From Actinobacillus genomosp. 1 (lineage in GTDB: Bacteria; Pseudomonadota; Gammaproteobacteria; Enterobacterales; Pasteurellaceae): a DNA stretch of 64,000 bases. The stretch is taken from the NCBI RefSeq assembly GCF_029774175.1, contig NZ_CP103834.1:1188501-1252500 (forward strand), written 5' to 3'. This document shows positions 24,184 to 34,049 of the stretch, one piece after another. Under the pieces are notes generated by a model that saw only the letters and a list, made by a program, of their open reading frames with translations, was not told where the DNA came from and searched no databases. The number at the start of each line of letters is the position of its first letter. Positions within the stretch are counted from its first letter, which is position 1. Position numbers and translations under genes: made by a program.

Positions 24184-24324
24184 CCCATTTCATAACCCTT
24201 TTTTCAAGAGAATTCATTTTTCTTTTAGAAACAAAGGGTTATAAAAACCTTTCAAAAAAGGGATTTTTTGATTAAAAGCTCTTTAACAACTTGGTATATC
24301 TGACATTCTAAAGTAAAATAACGA
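24184..24324 (+). promoter_or_regulatory. CRISPR leader with csy-operon terminator
   Basis: These 141 bases separate cas6f from the first repeat. They hold a 10-bp inverted repeat ATAACCCTTT/AAAGGGTTAT (24192-24201, 24233-24242). A small hairpin CCTTT/AAAGG ending in GATTTTTT (about 24248-24270) may end the csy mRNA. An AT-rich stretch follows with TTGGTA and TAAAAT 17 bases apart, a possible array promoter. AATCAAAAAAT on the reverse strand is a partial match to an IHF site, which I-F adaptation uses. The leader is placed here because the opposite end has the degenerate repeat. Confidence 0.6.
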
Positions 24325-26695
24325 CTTCACTGCCGTATAGGCAGCTTAGAAAAAGAGATGGCTTTATACCCCACTCAAGACAACCTTCACTGCCGTATAG
24401 GCAGCTTAGAAATTTGAGACAGTTTCTGTGAGTTCAGCAACTTGCTTCACTGCCGTATAGGCAGCTTAGAAAAGTGCGGGCGCTGCCGTCTCGCCACCGT
24501 CACGCTTCACTGCCGTATAGGCAGCTTAGAAAAGCCTCGTGGTTTAGTTTAGACAAGCACGATACTTCACTGCCGTATAGGCAGCTTAGAAAAATATAGT
24601 TAAAATCAAAATCCCCAACATTTGCTTCACTGCCGTATAGGCAGCTTAGAAATTTTATCAATGGCTTCTTGCTCGCCTTTATTCCTTCACTGCCGTATAG
24701 GCAGCTTAGAAATTGTACGGCTAAGCCACCATTACCACTCATTTCTTCACTGCCGTATAGGCAGCTTAGAAAACTTTGTCGTTGCGGCAAAGTCACCGTT
24801 AGATCTTCACTGCCGTATAGGCAGCTTAGAAAAAAACGGCAATTTAATTTTAATCATCCTTTGCCTTCACTGCCGTATAGGCAGCTTAGAAAGTTTAGCT
24901 CTACGTTATTTGCTTCTTCCACAACTTCACTGCCGTATAGGCAGCTTAGAAAATTTGAGGTAAATAATATGAAAAAATTACTATCTTCACTGCCGTATAG
25001 GCAGCTTAGAAACTTTTGGGGTTGTTAATCTGATATACACTGCATCTTCACTGCCGTATAGGCAGCTTAGAAATTCCGACCAATCGTGTAAACATTCATC
25101 AATCACTTCACTGCCGTATAGGCAGCTTAGAAAACTAAATCCCAATGCAGACATTCCAGCTTTAACTTCACTGCCGTATAGGCAGCTTAGAAAGGCAACG
25201 CTAGGGTGTCCGGCAACGCTGAGGTCTTCACTGCCGTATAGGCAGCTTAGAAAATTAAAGTTAAAGCAAGCAACTTGCTTAACAGCTTCACTGCCGTATA
25301 GGCAGCTTAGAAAATTTATAAATACGCCGCGTTAAATCAGTTTGACTTCACTGCCGTATAGGCAGCTTAGAAAACGTTGATAACTACTTGGAAACATTCT
25401 CAATTCTTCACTGCCGTATAGGCAGCTTAGAAAGAAAATTGGTTATCATTCATTCGGCGGCCATTCTTCACTGCCGTATAGGCAGCTTAGAAAAAAAATT
25501 AGGAACAAGAAGCAAGGCTTGGGAGCCTTCACTGCCGTATAGGCAGCTTAGAAAAGCGTCTGCCTAGCACTGTTATTGAGCAGTTGCTTCACTGCCGTAT
25601 AGGCAGCTTAGAAACATCAGATCATGTTGATTGGGCAGAAAGAAATCTTCACTGCCGTATAGGCAGCTTAGAAATTGAGATTATCCATTCATTCACATCC
25701 TCTTTTCTTCACTGCCGTATAGGCAGCTTAGAAAAAGATTTGGAGACAAGTGAGATCGAGCAACACCTTCACTGCCGTATAGGCAGCTTAGAAAACGATC
25801 GTACCAAAGCCATTCAGGCAGAAAGCCTTCACTGCCGTATAGGCAGCTTAGAAAATCACGGGAGTGTGGACAATCTAATTGTTAGTCTTCACTGCCGTAT
25901 AGGCAGCTTAGAAAAACCTCAAGATGGTTCGTTAAATCTTTTTATCTCTTCACTGCCGTATAGGCAGCTTAGAAATTGCGCACTTTTCATTCTTTCAAGT
26001 ACAGCCGCTTCACTGCCGTATAGGCAGCTTAGAAAGATAAAAAGTTTGATTAATCCCGACACTTGCCCTTCACTGCCGTATAGGCAGCTTAGAAAAAACC
26101 CAAGAGGCTAAGAAAGTGAGTGTTGATCTTCACTGCCGTATAGGCAGCTTAGAAATCGCCCCAAAAGACGTAATGATGTTAAGTTATCTTCACTGCCGTA
26201 TAGGCAGCTTAGAAAAAATGCGGTTAATCACTTCGGGATAATCGCTACTTCACTGCCGTATAGGCAGCTTAGAAATTGAGAGCGGTTTTGAATGGTAAAA
26301 CGGAGAGCTTCACTGCCGTATAGGCAGCTTAGAAAACACTCCGAGGAGCGATACACCCACGAGCAAGCTTCACTGCCGTATAGGCAGCTTAGAAATTGTC
26401 TTTGTTGGCTTTCTTCCCCTACCGCCTCTTCACTGCCGTATAGGCAGCTTAGAAAAAGAATGCTTTGCTTTGCCTTATTTTTACTGCCTTCACTGCCATA
26501 TAGGCAGCTTAGAAAAAACGTACCACCACATTTATGTCTGCTGGCATCTTCACTGCCGTATAGGCAGCTTAGAAATAACCGCAGTGCTTGGCGTTTGATT
26601 TGCAATTCTTCACTGCCGTATAGGCAGCTTAGAAATGAAAATATTAATTCGTGTTGTCATCAACACGCTTCACTGCCGTATAGGCAGCTAAGCCC
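24325..26695 (+). CRISPR. Type I-F CRISPR array: 40 repeats, 39 spacers
   Basis: The 28-bp repeat starts CTTCACTGCCGTATAGG and ends CAGCTTAGAAA, with stem CTGCC/GGCAG, loop GTATA and handle CTTAGAAA. Repeats start every 60 bp from 24325. Spacers are 32 bp except three of 33 bp (before repeats at 25046, 25527 and 25948). The repeat at 26488 has one change (CCATATAGG). The last, at 26668, keeps its hairpin but ends CTAAGCCC, marking the old, leader-distal end. Transcription is rightward. The array lies between cas6f and cas1, unlike the usual I-F order. I did not find a full-length spacer match inside this window. Confidence 0.98.
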
Positions 26696-26715
26696 ATAAA
26701 ATAGGAGGAAATAAT

Positions 26716-27672
26716 ATGAAAAAAACACCTTATATTCCGTCTTCGGATTTAAAAACGATTTTACATTCTAAACGGGCGAATATTTATTACTTAGAACATT
26801 GCCGAATATTATTAAACGGTGGACGTGTCGAGTACGTTACCGATAAAGATAATGAATCTCTCTATTGGAATATTCCTATTGCCAATACTATCTGTTTACT
26901 ATTGGGAAGTGGTACTTCGATAACTCAAGCGGCAATGCGAGAGTTATCAAAAGCAGGGGTTATGGTCGGTTTCTGTAGTGGTGGAGGAACACCGCTATTT
27001 AATGGGACGGAAGCGGAAATCGGTTGTGATTTTTTTAGCCCTCAAAGTGAATATCGTCCGGTCGAATATCTACAGCAGTGGTGTCGCTTTTGGTTTGATG
27101 ATAACAAGCGGTTAAATTCAGCAAAAACTTTGCAATTAGCACGGTTACAATTACTACTTCGAACTTGGAACAAGTTCGATTGGGAATATGCTCAAGATAA
27201 ATTAACGGCATTAGTACAACATTATCAAGCAGAATTTACTAATGTGAAAGACAGCCAATCACTCTTAGCCGCAGAAGGTCGTTTAACCGCAAAACTATAC
27301 GCTTTAGCCAACCAAGCGACACTTAATGACGAAAGTTTTAAAAGAGAAAGTGGCAAAGAAGGCGCAAATCAATTTTTAGATCACGGTAATTATTTAGCCT
27401 ATGGTTTAGGTGCAACGGCTTGCTGGGTGCTCGGTTTACCGCATGGCTTGGCGATATTACACGGGAAAACACGTCGTGGCGGTTTGGTATTTGATGCGGC
27501 AGATATTATTAAAGATGCTATTATTCTGCCGCAAGCATTTATTTCCGCACAGAATGGGGATAATGAGAAACAATTCCGCCAAGCTTGTATTAATAACCTT
27601 ATTCGCTTTGAAGCGCTGGATATTATCATCAATACGCTTAAACAACTTGCTTCTGAAGGTGCCAATATATGA
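26716..27672 (+). CDS. cas1: Type I-F CRISPR-associated integrase Cas1
   Basis: This is a 318-residue Cas1, the integrase that inserts new spacers at the leader end together with the Cas2 domain of Cas2/3. Recognisable parts are KTILHSKRANIYYLEHCRIL at the start, LGSGTSITQAAMRELSKAGVMVGFC, and the helical catalytic domain with ALANQATLNDESFKRESG and LDHGNYLAYGLGATACWVLGLPHGLAILHG. A strong AGGAGG precedes the start. Only 20 bases separate the gene from the last repeat. It overlaps cas2/3 by four bases. Confidence 0.95.
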   Translation: MKKTPYIPSSDLKTILHSKRANIYYLEHCRILLNGGRVEYVTDKDNESLYWNIPIANTICLLLGSGTSITQAAMRELSKAGVMVGFCSGGGTPLFNGTEAEIGCDFFSPQSEYRPVEYLQQWCRFWFDDNKRLNSAKTLQLARLQLLLRTWNKFDWEYAQDKLTALVQHYQAEFTNVKDSQSLLAAEGRLTAKLYALANQATLNDESFKRESGKEGANQFLDHGNYLAYGLGATACWVLGLPHGLAILHGKTRRGGLVFDAADIIKDAIILPQAFISAQNGDNEKQFRQACINNLIRFEALDIIINTLKQLASEGANI

Positions 27673-30600
27673 ATATCTTATTGATTAGCCAATGCAATAA
27701 AAATGCCCTGACCGAAACTAGACGTATATTGGATCAATTTGCCGAACGTTGCGGTGATCGTTGCTGGCAAACCGCCATTACCCAAGCTGGACTAGAAACC
27801 CTACATAATATGTTACGTCAAACGGCTCGTAAAAATACGGCGGTTGCTTGTTATTGGACACATGGTAAAAATTTAACCGAATTGCTTTGGATTGTTGGAG
27901 ATAAAAGTCAATTTAATGCCGAAGGACGTGTACCAACCAATCGTACTCAACGTAATATTTTACGTACTGATGATGAAAATGGCTGGCTAAGCGCATATTC
28001 CATTCAAATTTTAACCGCTATTGCGGCATTGCTACATGATATCGGTAAAGCAAATATCGCATTTCAGCAAAAACTAAAACCTAAAGCGAAATTTTTTCCT
28101 GATTGTTATCGACATGAGTGGATTTCCGCTCGTTTGTTTGAAGCCATGATTGCCGGCTGCGATACGGATGAACAATGGCTCGCTCGTTTAGCAAATTGGC
28201 AAAATTACATTGAAGAGAATCCGGATTGGCTACCGAACCTAACTCTGATTGCGGATAAAAGCGATTATCCGCATAATTTTTCTCATTTTCCACCGCTTGC
28301 TAAAGTGGTACTGTGGCTCATTCTTTCACATCATAAATTACCCTTTACCCAAAAAACATTCGGTTATCATAGTGATTATGAACGGGAATTAAGAGAACAT
28401 TTCATATTTAAAACAGATGTAGAACTATTCTATCGATTTTTAGCACCGGTAGAACATTGGGTAATGAATCAAAGTGAGCATCCTCAACCGGAAAACTTCT
28501 GGCAATTTAAAACATTGGTGATGGAAAGCAAAGCTTGGCAAAAAGCCATGCAGCGTTGGGCTAACAAAGCCTTAAACCATGCTCCTTTACGTGAATTATC
28601 TCAATTAAACAAAACGATAAATGATCCGTTCTTACTTATTTTGTCACGTTTGTGTTTGATTGTCGGCGACCATAATTATTCTTCTGCTCCGGCGGATCGC
28701 CAATTGGGAGACCTTAATTTCTTCGAAAAATTACTTGCGAATACAGATAAAAAAACCAAACAGCCAAAACAAGCACTGGATGAACATTTGCTTGGTGTTT
28801 GTAAAACAAGCGCAAGATTTGCCCGCTTGCTCCCAAAACTTGCAAAAGAACTACCGCATATTCAGCAACATCGTCCTTTTACTAAACGTACGAATCTTGA
28901 TCGCTTTAAATGGCAAAATCGTGCCTTTGAGTTAGCGCGAAGTGTGCAATCGGAAAGCGAACAAGCCGGCTTCTTTGGGGTAAATATGGCGAGTACCGGA
29001 TGTGGAAAAACACTCGCTAATGCCAAAATTATGTACGGCTTGAGCAATCAGGACGGCGCACGCTTTACTATCGCGCTTGGTTTACGTGTACTTACGCTAC
29101 AAACAGGTTTAGCACTTCGCCAAAAGCTTATGTTATCACCAGAACAACTTGCGGTTTTAGTCGGCGGTTCGGCAACTAAGCAATTATTTGAGTTACAAAA
29201 TGAATCGGTACAAAGTGGTAGTGAAAGCGTTCAAGAATGGTTCGAAGGTAATGAAGTTTATGGGATGAATGTCCTTGAAAGTAGCATAGCAGACGAAGAA
29301 TTTGGCACCCTACTAGCAGATAATAAAGCGAAAAAATTACTCTATGCACCTATCGTAAGTTGTACGTTAGATCATATGATTCAAGCAACGGAAACAATCC
29401 GTGGCGGTAAGCATATTGTGCCTCTGCTACGTTTATTGACATCTGATCTGGTATTAGACGAACCCGATGATTTTAGTCAAAGTGATCTACCGGCATTGAG
29501 CCGTTTAGTTCATTTGGCGGGAATGTTTGGCAGTAAAGTATTACTCTCCTCGGCAACGCTCACACCGGATCTTATCAGCGGTTTATTTAATGCTTATCAA
29601 GCAGGACGTAAGATTTACAATCGTCATCAAGGTATCAACCCTGAGTTACCTATTTGTTGCGCTTGGATTGATGAATATAAACAGCAACAACAAAAATGCG
29701 CCACAGTAAAAGAGTTTGAACAGTACCATGCCCAGTTTACGTCATCCCGTGCTGAAAAGTTAATGCAATCGCCTATTCGACATAAAGCGGAAATTATCCA
29801 GTTACAGCCCTTTAGCTCCGTAGAAAATCAAGACATTAACTATACGATGCTAGCAGATTCTTTAATTGAACAAGCCATTACCTTACATCAGAGATATGCA
29901 CAGCAAGATCCTATCTCTAAAAAATATGTCAGCGTGGGGTTAATCCGTTTTGCGAATATCAAGCCAATGATTCCGCTCGTTGAAACCTTATTTAAAACAC
30001 CTTTAAAGACCCAATTTAGCGACTATAAAATTCATCTATGCTGTTACCATTCTCAACAATTGTTGCTATTACGTTCCAAACTCGAGGAGAAACTCGACAG
30101 AATATTAAATCGTAGCGAGCCTGAGGCGCTATTTTCCCAACCGGAAATTATTAGCGCACTCACACAAGACAAAGCCGTTCATCATATTTTTATTGTATTA
30201 GGCAGTCCAGTGACCGAAGTCGGGCGAGATCACGATTATGATTGGGCGATTGTTGATCCGTCTTCAATGCGTTCGATTATTCAGCTAGCGGGTCGAGTAC
30301 GGCGCCATCGCCCTGAAAAAATTGCCACACAGGCGAATATTTTATTGCTACCGACAAACTGGCGAGGCTTACAAACGAAAAATCATGGCTCGGAACCGAT
30401 ATTCTGCCATCCGGGTTTTGAAGATAAACTTAACAAATTAACCAGTCATAAAACGGTAGATTTAATCAAGCAAGAACATTTAGAAAGTATCACCGCGATA
30501 CCTCGCATTATTAAGCCGTCCCTGCTACAGGCTGAAACCAATTTAGCAGACTTAGAACATAAAGTGATTGGGGATTTATTAAATAACAAAGGTATTAATC

Positions 30601-31016
30601 GGGTAAACGCTTATTGGCAAGAGAATTTAACGAATAGGTTAAATGCCAATTTGCCACTGATTACGCCTTTTAGAAAAAATGAAGGAAAATGGCAAACAGA
30701 AATAGTCTGTTTACCTAGCGAAGAAAGCTACTGGGAATTTATGTTTAAATCCAGCGAGAAAGCATGGGAAAACCCATATTTTGAAAATGATTATTTAGCG
30801 GAGATAAGCTATCAAAAACTTAATTGTGAATCACCTTGGATTACACCGTGGCTTACCATACCTTTAAACCAAGCGCTTTCCGAGCTATGCGAACAACTTG
30901 ATGAAACGGATCAAACTCAAGTGGCACTACGTTTCGCAACGGTTTCTTTGCAACATTACGGAAAAACACTCCCTATTTGGAAATTTAATGAAACATTAGG
31001 TTTTTGGCAGCCATAA
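27669..31016 (+). CDS. cas3: Type I-F Cas2/3 fusion (Cas2, HD nuclease, helicase)
   Basis: This 1115-residue fusion joins a Cas2 domain (about 1-95, MNILLISQCN start) to Cas3. The HD nuclease follows (LLHDIGKA near 121, then YRHEWISARLFEAM and ILSHHKLP). The superfamily 2 helicase comes next, with Walker A STGCGKT near 445, DEPD near 597, the SSAT motif, and QLAGRVRRHRPEK near 870. It degrades targeted DNA after recruitment by a fully paired Csy complex and also takes part in spacer acquisition. Translation is coupled to cas1. Length is normal for I-F. Confidence 0.96.
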   Translation: MNILLISQCNKNALTETRRILDQFAERCGDRCWQTAITQAGLETLHNMLRQTARKNTAVACYWTHGKNLTELLWIVGDKSQFNAEGRVPTNRTQRNILRTDDENGWLSAYSIQILTAIAALLHDIGKANIAFQQKLKPKAKFFPDCYRHEWISARLFEAMIAGCDTDEQWLARLANWQNYIEENPDWLPNLTLIADKSDYPHNFSHFPPLAKVVLWLILSHHKLPFTQKTFGYHSDYERELREHFIFKTDVELFYRFLAPVEHWVMNQSEHPQPENFWQFKTLVMESKAWQKAMQRWANKALNHAPLRELSQLNKTINDPFLLILSRLCLIVGDHNYSSAPADRQLGDLNFFEKLLANTDKKTKQPKQALDEHLLGVCKTSARFARLLPKLAKELPHIQQHRPFTKRTNLDRFKWQNRAFELARSVQSESEQAGFFGVNMASTGCGKTLANAKIMYGLSNQDGARFTIALGLRVLTLQTGLALRQKLMLSPEQLAVLVGGSATKQLFELQNESVQSGSESVQEWFEGNEVYGMNVLESSIADEEFGTLLADNKAKKLLYAPIVSCTLDHMIQATETIRGGKHIVPLLRLLTSDLVLDEPDDFSQSDLPALSRLVHLAGMFGSKVLLSSATLTPDLISGLFNAYQAGRKIYNRHQGINPELPICCAWIDEYKQQQQKCATVKEFEQYHAQFTSSRAEKLMQSPIRHKAEIIQLQPFSSVENQDINYTMLADSLIEQAITLHQRYAQQDPISKKYVSVGLIRFANIKPMIPLVETLFKTPLKTQFSDYKIHLCCYHSQQLLLLRSKLEEKLDRILNRSEPEALFSQPEIISALTQDKAVHHIFIVLGSPVTEVGRDHDYDWAIVDPSSMRSIIQLAGRVRRHRPEKIATQANILLLPTNWRGLQTKNHGSEPIFCHPGFEDKLNKLTSHKTVDLIKQEHLESITAIPRIIKPSLLQAETNLADLEHKVIGDLLNNKGINRVNAYWQENLTNRLNANLPLITPFRKNEGKWQTEIVCLPSEESYWEFMFKSSEKAWENPYFENDYLAEISYQKLNCESPWITPWLTIPLNQALSELCEQLDETDQTQVALRFATVSLQHYGKTLPIWKFNETLGFWQP

Positions 31017-31109
31017 CAAGCGGTCATTTTTTATAAATATTCTGCAAGTCTTTTATACCTGAGCAAAAAAGTATAGAATTCAGCCATTCTTATTTTATGA
31101 GTAAAAAAG

Positions 31110-31997
31110 ATGAAATCTGAAGAACGATTTTTTGAATGTATTGCGATTGTCGGTAAACCTCGTCATGAAATTGCGTTGGAAACACATTTAGCGGTTTATA
31201 ATTGGTTGAAAGATCGTCACTATCGTGTTTTAGTGGAAAAGAGTATCGCGCAGCAATTAAATCTGCCCGAGGCAAGAAGTCTGGAGGAAATCGGGCAACA
31301 AGCGAATCTAGTGATTGTGATCGGTGGAGACGGCAATATGCTCGGTATGGCTCGCAGGTTAGCCGAATATCAAGTACCGCTTATCGGTATTAACCGAGGT
31401 AACTTAGGTTTTTTAACCGATATTGCCCCACATTCAACCTTCGAACAATTACACAATTGCATTGAACGAGGCGAGTTTGTGATTGAAGAGCGTTTCTTGC
31501 TTGAAGCTCGTATTGAACGTAACGGCAAAATTATTGCAACGAATAATGCGCTGAATGAAGTGGTCATTCATCCGACTCAAGTAGCGCGTATTATTGAATT
31601 TGAAGTGTATATCGACGGTAAATTCGCATTTTCTCAGCGTTCGGACGGCTTAATTATTAGTACGCCGACCGGTTCTACCGCTTATTCGCTCTCTGCCGGC
31701 GGTCCGATTTTAACGCCGAATATGAATGCGATTGCGCTTGTGCCGATGCACCCTCATACGCTTTCTTCCCGCCCTTTGGTCATTGACGGCGACAGCCAGA
31801 TTTCGTTACGCTTCGCGCAATATAATCAACCGAGCCTAGAAGTCAGCTGCGACGGTCAATATGATTTGCCGTTTACTCCGGAAGACCGAATTATTGTAGA
31901 GAAAAGTCCGAATAAATTACGTCTTCTACATTTAAAAGATTATAACTACTTTACCGTACTCGGTTCTAAACTCGGTTGGTCAAGTAAGTTATTTTAA
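31110..31997 (+). CDS. nadK: NAD kinase
   Basis: This 295-residue NAD kinase makes NADP from NAD and ATP in the cytoplasm. The catalytic GGDGN motif (VIGGDGNMLGMAR) and the glycine-rich STPTGSTAYSLSAGGPI motif are both present. Length agrees with bacterial NadK. It stands alone between cas2/3 and glyA and has its own terminator. An uptake signal (ACAAGCGGTC) lies just after the cas2/3 stop upstream. Confidence 0.96.
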   Translation: MKSEERFFECIAIVGKPRHEIALETHLAVYNWLKDRHYRVLVEKSIAQQLNLPEARSLEEIGQQANLVIVIGGDGNMLGMARRLAEYQVPLIGINRGNLGFLTDIAPHSTFEQLHNCIERGEFVIEERFLLEARIERNGKIIATNNALNEVVIHPTQVARIIEFEVYIDGKFAFSQRSDGLIISTPTGSTAYSLSAGGPILTPNMNAIALVPMHPHTLSSRPLVIDGDSQISLRFAQYNQPSLEVSCDGQYDLPFTPEDRIIVEKSPNKLRLLHLKDYNYFTVLGSKLGWSSKLF

Positions 31998-32009
31998 AGA
32001 TCCTTATCT

Positions 32010-32037
32010 CAGGCACTCTTTTGAGTGCCTATTTTTT
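32010..32037 (+). terminator. nadK terminator
   Basis: AGGCACTC (32011-32018) and GAGTGCCT (32023-32030) form a perfect 8-bp stem with a TTTT loop, followed by ATTTTTT. Confidence 0.92.
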
Positions 32038-32173
32038 GCAAAAAATGCCAAAAATTCAACCGCTTATTCTTCGATTAATTTTTTTCATTATCTCTATTAA
32101 TAATATGGCGTTATTTTATCCTAAAAAGATCTATCATCATCGTTAAGAAATGTGTAGAATGCTTGCAACGCAA

Positions 32174-32195
32174 TTTGCGCAAACGTTTGCGCAAA
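32174..32195. promoter_or_regulatory. PurR operator upstream of glyA
   Basis: GCGCAAACGTTTGCGC (32177-32192) is a perfect 16-bp palindrome matching the purine-repressor consensus ACGCAAACGTTTGCGT at all core positions. It lies 33 bases before the glyA start and about 17 bases after a TAGAAT -10-like box at 32155. E. coli glyA is also under PurR. Confidence 0.85.
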
Positions 32196-32224
32196 TTTAT
32201 TTTCACCCTACGGAGGACTTCCAT

Positions 32225-33490
32225 ATGTTTACAGCAAATATGAATATTCAAGATTACGACCCTATTTTATGGCAGGCAATTGAAGATGAAAATCGCCGTC
32301 AAGAAGAACATATTGAGCTTATTGCTTCAGAAAACTATGCAAGCCCTCGAGTGATGCAGGCGCAAGGTTCGCAATTTACTAATAAATATGCCGAAGGTTA
32401 TCCGGGAAAACGCTATTACGGCGGTTGCGAATATGCGGATATTGTCGAGCAATTAGCGATTGATCGTGCGAAACAGTTATTCGGTGCAGATTATGTAAAC
32501 GTCCAACCGCATTCGGGCTCTCAAGCGAACGCTGCTGTTTACGGCGCATTAATTCAGCCGAACGATACCATTTTAGGGATGGATTTAGCGCATGGCGGCC
32601 ATTTAACGCACGGTGCAAAAGTGAGCTTCTCAGGCAAAATTTACAATTCGGTACTCTACGGTATCACTGCCGAAGGTTTAATTGATTATGAAGACGTCCG
32701 TCAAAAAGCATTGGAATGTAAACCAAAAATGATCGTAGCCGGCTTTTCCGCTTATTCTCAAATCGTCGATTGGGCGAAAATGCGTGAAATTGCCGATGAA
32801 GTCGGTGCCTATTTATTCGTCGATATGGCGCACGTTGCCGGTTTAATTGCGGCAGGCGTTTACCCAAGCCCGCTTCCTTACGCTCACGTTGTTACAACTA
32901 CAACCCATAAAACTTTAGGCGGTCCGCGCGGCGGTTTAATTCTTTCCGCTTGTGGCGATGAAGAAATTTATAAAAAACTGCAATCTTCGGTTTTCCCGGC
33001 AAACCAAGGGGGGCCGTTAGTGCATATTATTGCGGCGAAAGCGGTTTGCTTTAAAGAAGCGCTTGAGCCTGAATATAAAATCTATCAACAAAATGTAGTT
33101 AAAAACGCGAAAGCTATGGTAGAAGTATTCAAACAACGCGGCTATGAAGTAATTTCAAACGGTACCGAAAACCACTTATTCTTAGTCAGCTTTGTAAAAC
33201 AAGGCTTAACCGGTAAAGCGGCGGATGCGGCGTTAGGTCAAGCGAATATCACCGTAAATAAAAACTCCGTGCCGAATGATCCGCAAAAACCGTTTATCAC
33301 TTCCGGTATTCGCGTCGGTACGCCTGCCGTTACACGTCGCGGTTTTAATCAAGAAGATGTAAAAGCACTTGCCGGTTGGATGTGCGACGTATTGGACAGT
33401 ATCGGTAAAAACAATCACGAACAAGTGATTGCGGAAACCAAAGCCAAAGTACTTGATATTTGCGCACGCTTACCGGTATATGCCAAATAA
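32225..33490 (+). CDS. glyA: Serine hydroxymethyltransferase
   Basis: This is a 421-residue PLP enzyme that converts serine and tetrahydrofolate into glycine and 5,10-methylene-THF, feeding purine, thymidylate and methionine synthesis. Motifs include HIELIASENYAS, YAEGYPGKRYYGG and the PLP lysine in VTTTTHKTLGGPRGG. The start at 32225 follows GGAGG; the frame is open 25 codons further upstream, through the PurR box, which rules the longer start out. Confidence 0.97.
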   Translation: MFTANMNIQDYDPILWQAIEDENRRQEEHIELIASENYASPRVMQAQGSQFTNKYAEGYPGKRYYGGCEYADIVEQLAIDRAKQLFGADYVNVQPHSGSQANAAVYGALIQPNDTILGMDLAHGGHLTHGAKVSFSGKIYNSVLYGITAEGLIDYEDVRQKALECKPKMIVAGFSAYSQIVDWAKMREIADEVGAYLFVDMAHVAGLIAAGVYPSPLPYAHVVTTTTHKTLGGPRGGLILSACGDEEIYKKLQSSVFPANQGGPLVHIIAAKAVCFKEALEPEYKIYQQNVVKNAKAMVEVFKQRGYEVISNGTENHLFLVSFVKQGLTGKAADAALGQANITVNKNSVPNDPQKPFITSGIRVGTPAVTRRGFNQEDVKALAGWMCDVLDSIGKNNHEQVIAETKAKVLDICARLPVYAK

Positions 33491-33510
33491 TATTCTTCAT
33501 TAACAAATAC

Positions 33511-33543
33511 CAAGCCCCGAAAAAAATAATCGGGGCTTTTTTA
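33511..33543 (+). terminator. glyA terminator
   Basis: AAGCCCCGA (33512-33520) and TCGGGGCTT (33530-33538) form a 9-bp stem with a 9-base A-rich loop, followed by TTTTTAT. Confidence 0.93.
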
Positions 33544-33645
33544 TAAAAAATTATTTTCTTAAGATTTCTTTAAGATTTGTTTGTTTTAATGTACCCGTCA
33601 ATAAGGCAATACACTTTTTATTTACTATTCATTTCGGAGCAAACT

Positions 33646-33993
33646 ATGAAGAAATTTTTAACTTTAACCACGCTATTAACCGTCTCAACTACAGCTTTAG
33701 CGGGCTTTAACGCCGGCAATACCGAGCCGGTAAAAGCGGTGAATACTATCGCTCAAGCGAAAAAAGCGACTGAAAATACGCCGGTTACTCTCACAGGCAA
33801 TATTACTCGTCAAATAGATAATGATGAGTTCTTCTTTAAAGATGCAACCGGTGAAATAAAAATTGATGTTGAAGATCACGCTTGGCAGAATCAAAACGTG
33901 ACGCCAAAAGATAAAATCACGATTTACGGAAAAGTTGATAAAGACGCTCAAGGCCCGGCAAGCATTGATGTAGATCGTATCCAAAAACGTTAA
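33646..33993 (+). CDS. YgiW/BOF-family periplasmic OB-fold protein (first of three)
   Basis: This 115-residue protein has a cleavable signal peptide (MKKFLTLTTLLTVSTTALAG) and one bacterial OB-fold (BOF) domain with the pattern TVxLxGNITRQIDNDEFFFKDATGEIKIDV. YgiW/YdeI-type proteins are periplasmic, support resistance to peptides and peroxide, and in relatives form a ygiW-qseBC operon. The start at 33646 follows CGGAG. Two more BOF genes and qseBC follow on the same strand. Confidence 0.88.
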   Translation: MKKFLTLTTLLTVSTTALAGFNAGNTEPVKAVNTIAQAKKATENTPVTLTGNITRQIDNDEFFFKDATGEIKIDVEDHAWQNQNVTPKDKITIYGKVDKDAQGPASIDVDRIQKR

Positions 33994-34049
33994 GTTTTAC
34001 TCCGCCAGTATATGGCAAACAATTACTCACTTAATTTGGGAGCTTAATT

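Noticed and set aside
24958..25012. A spacer containing GAGG and ATGAAAAAATTACTA, like the start of the CsgG-type gene at 17787
   Set aside because: Only about 15 bases match (a common MKKLL start); bases upstream differ, so it is not a self-targeting spacer. It is more likely from a foreign gene start.
26636..26695. Promoter for cas1 inside the last spacer (TTGTCA) and repeat (GTATAG)
   Set aside because: The -10 part would be the repeat itself, present 40 times, and the match is weak. It cannot be excluded, but I do not list it as a feature.
24500..26699. Open frames of 98-175 codons with repeated FLSCLYGSE, LHCRIGSLE or SLPYRQLR motifs
   Set aside because: They are translations of the 28-bp CRISPR repeat in different frames; the 60-bp period keeps frames open by chance.
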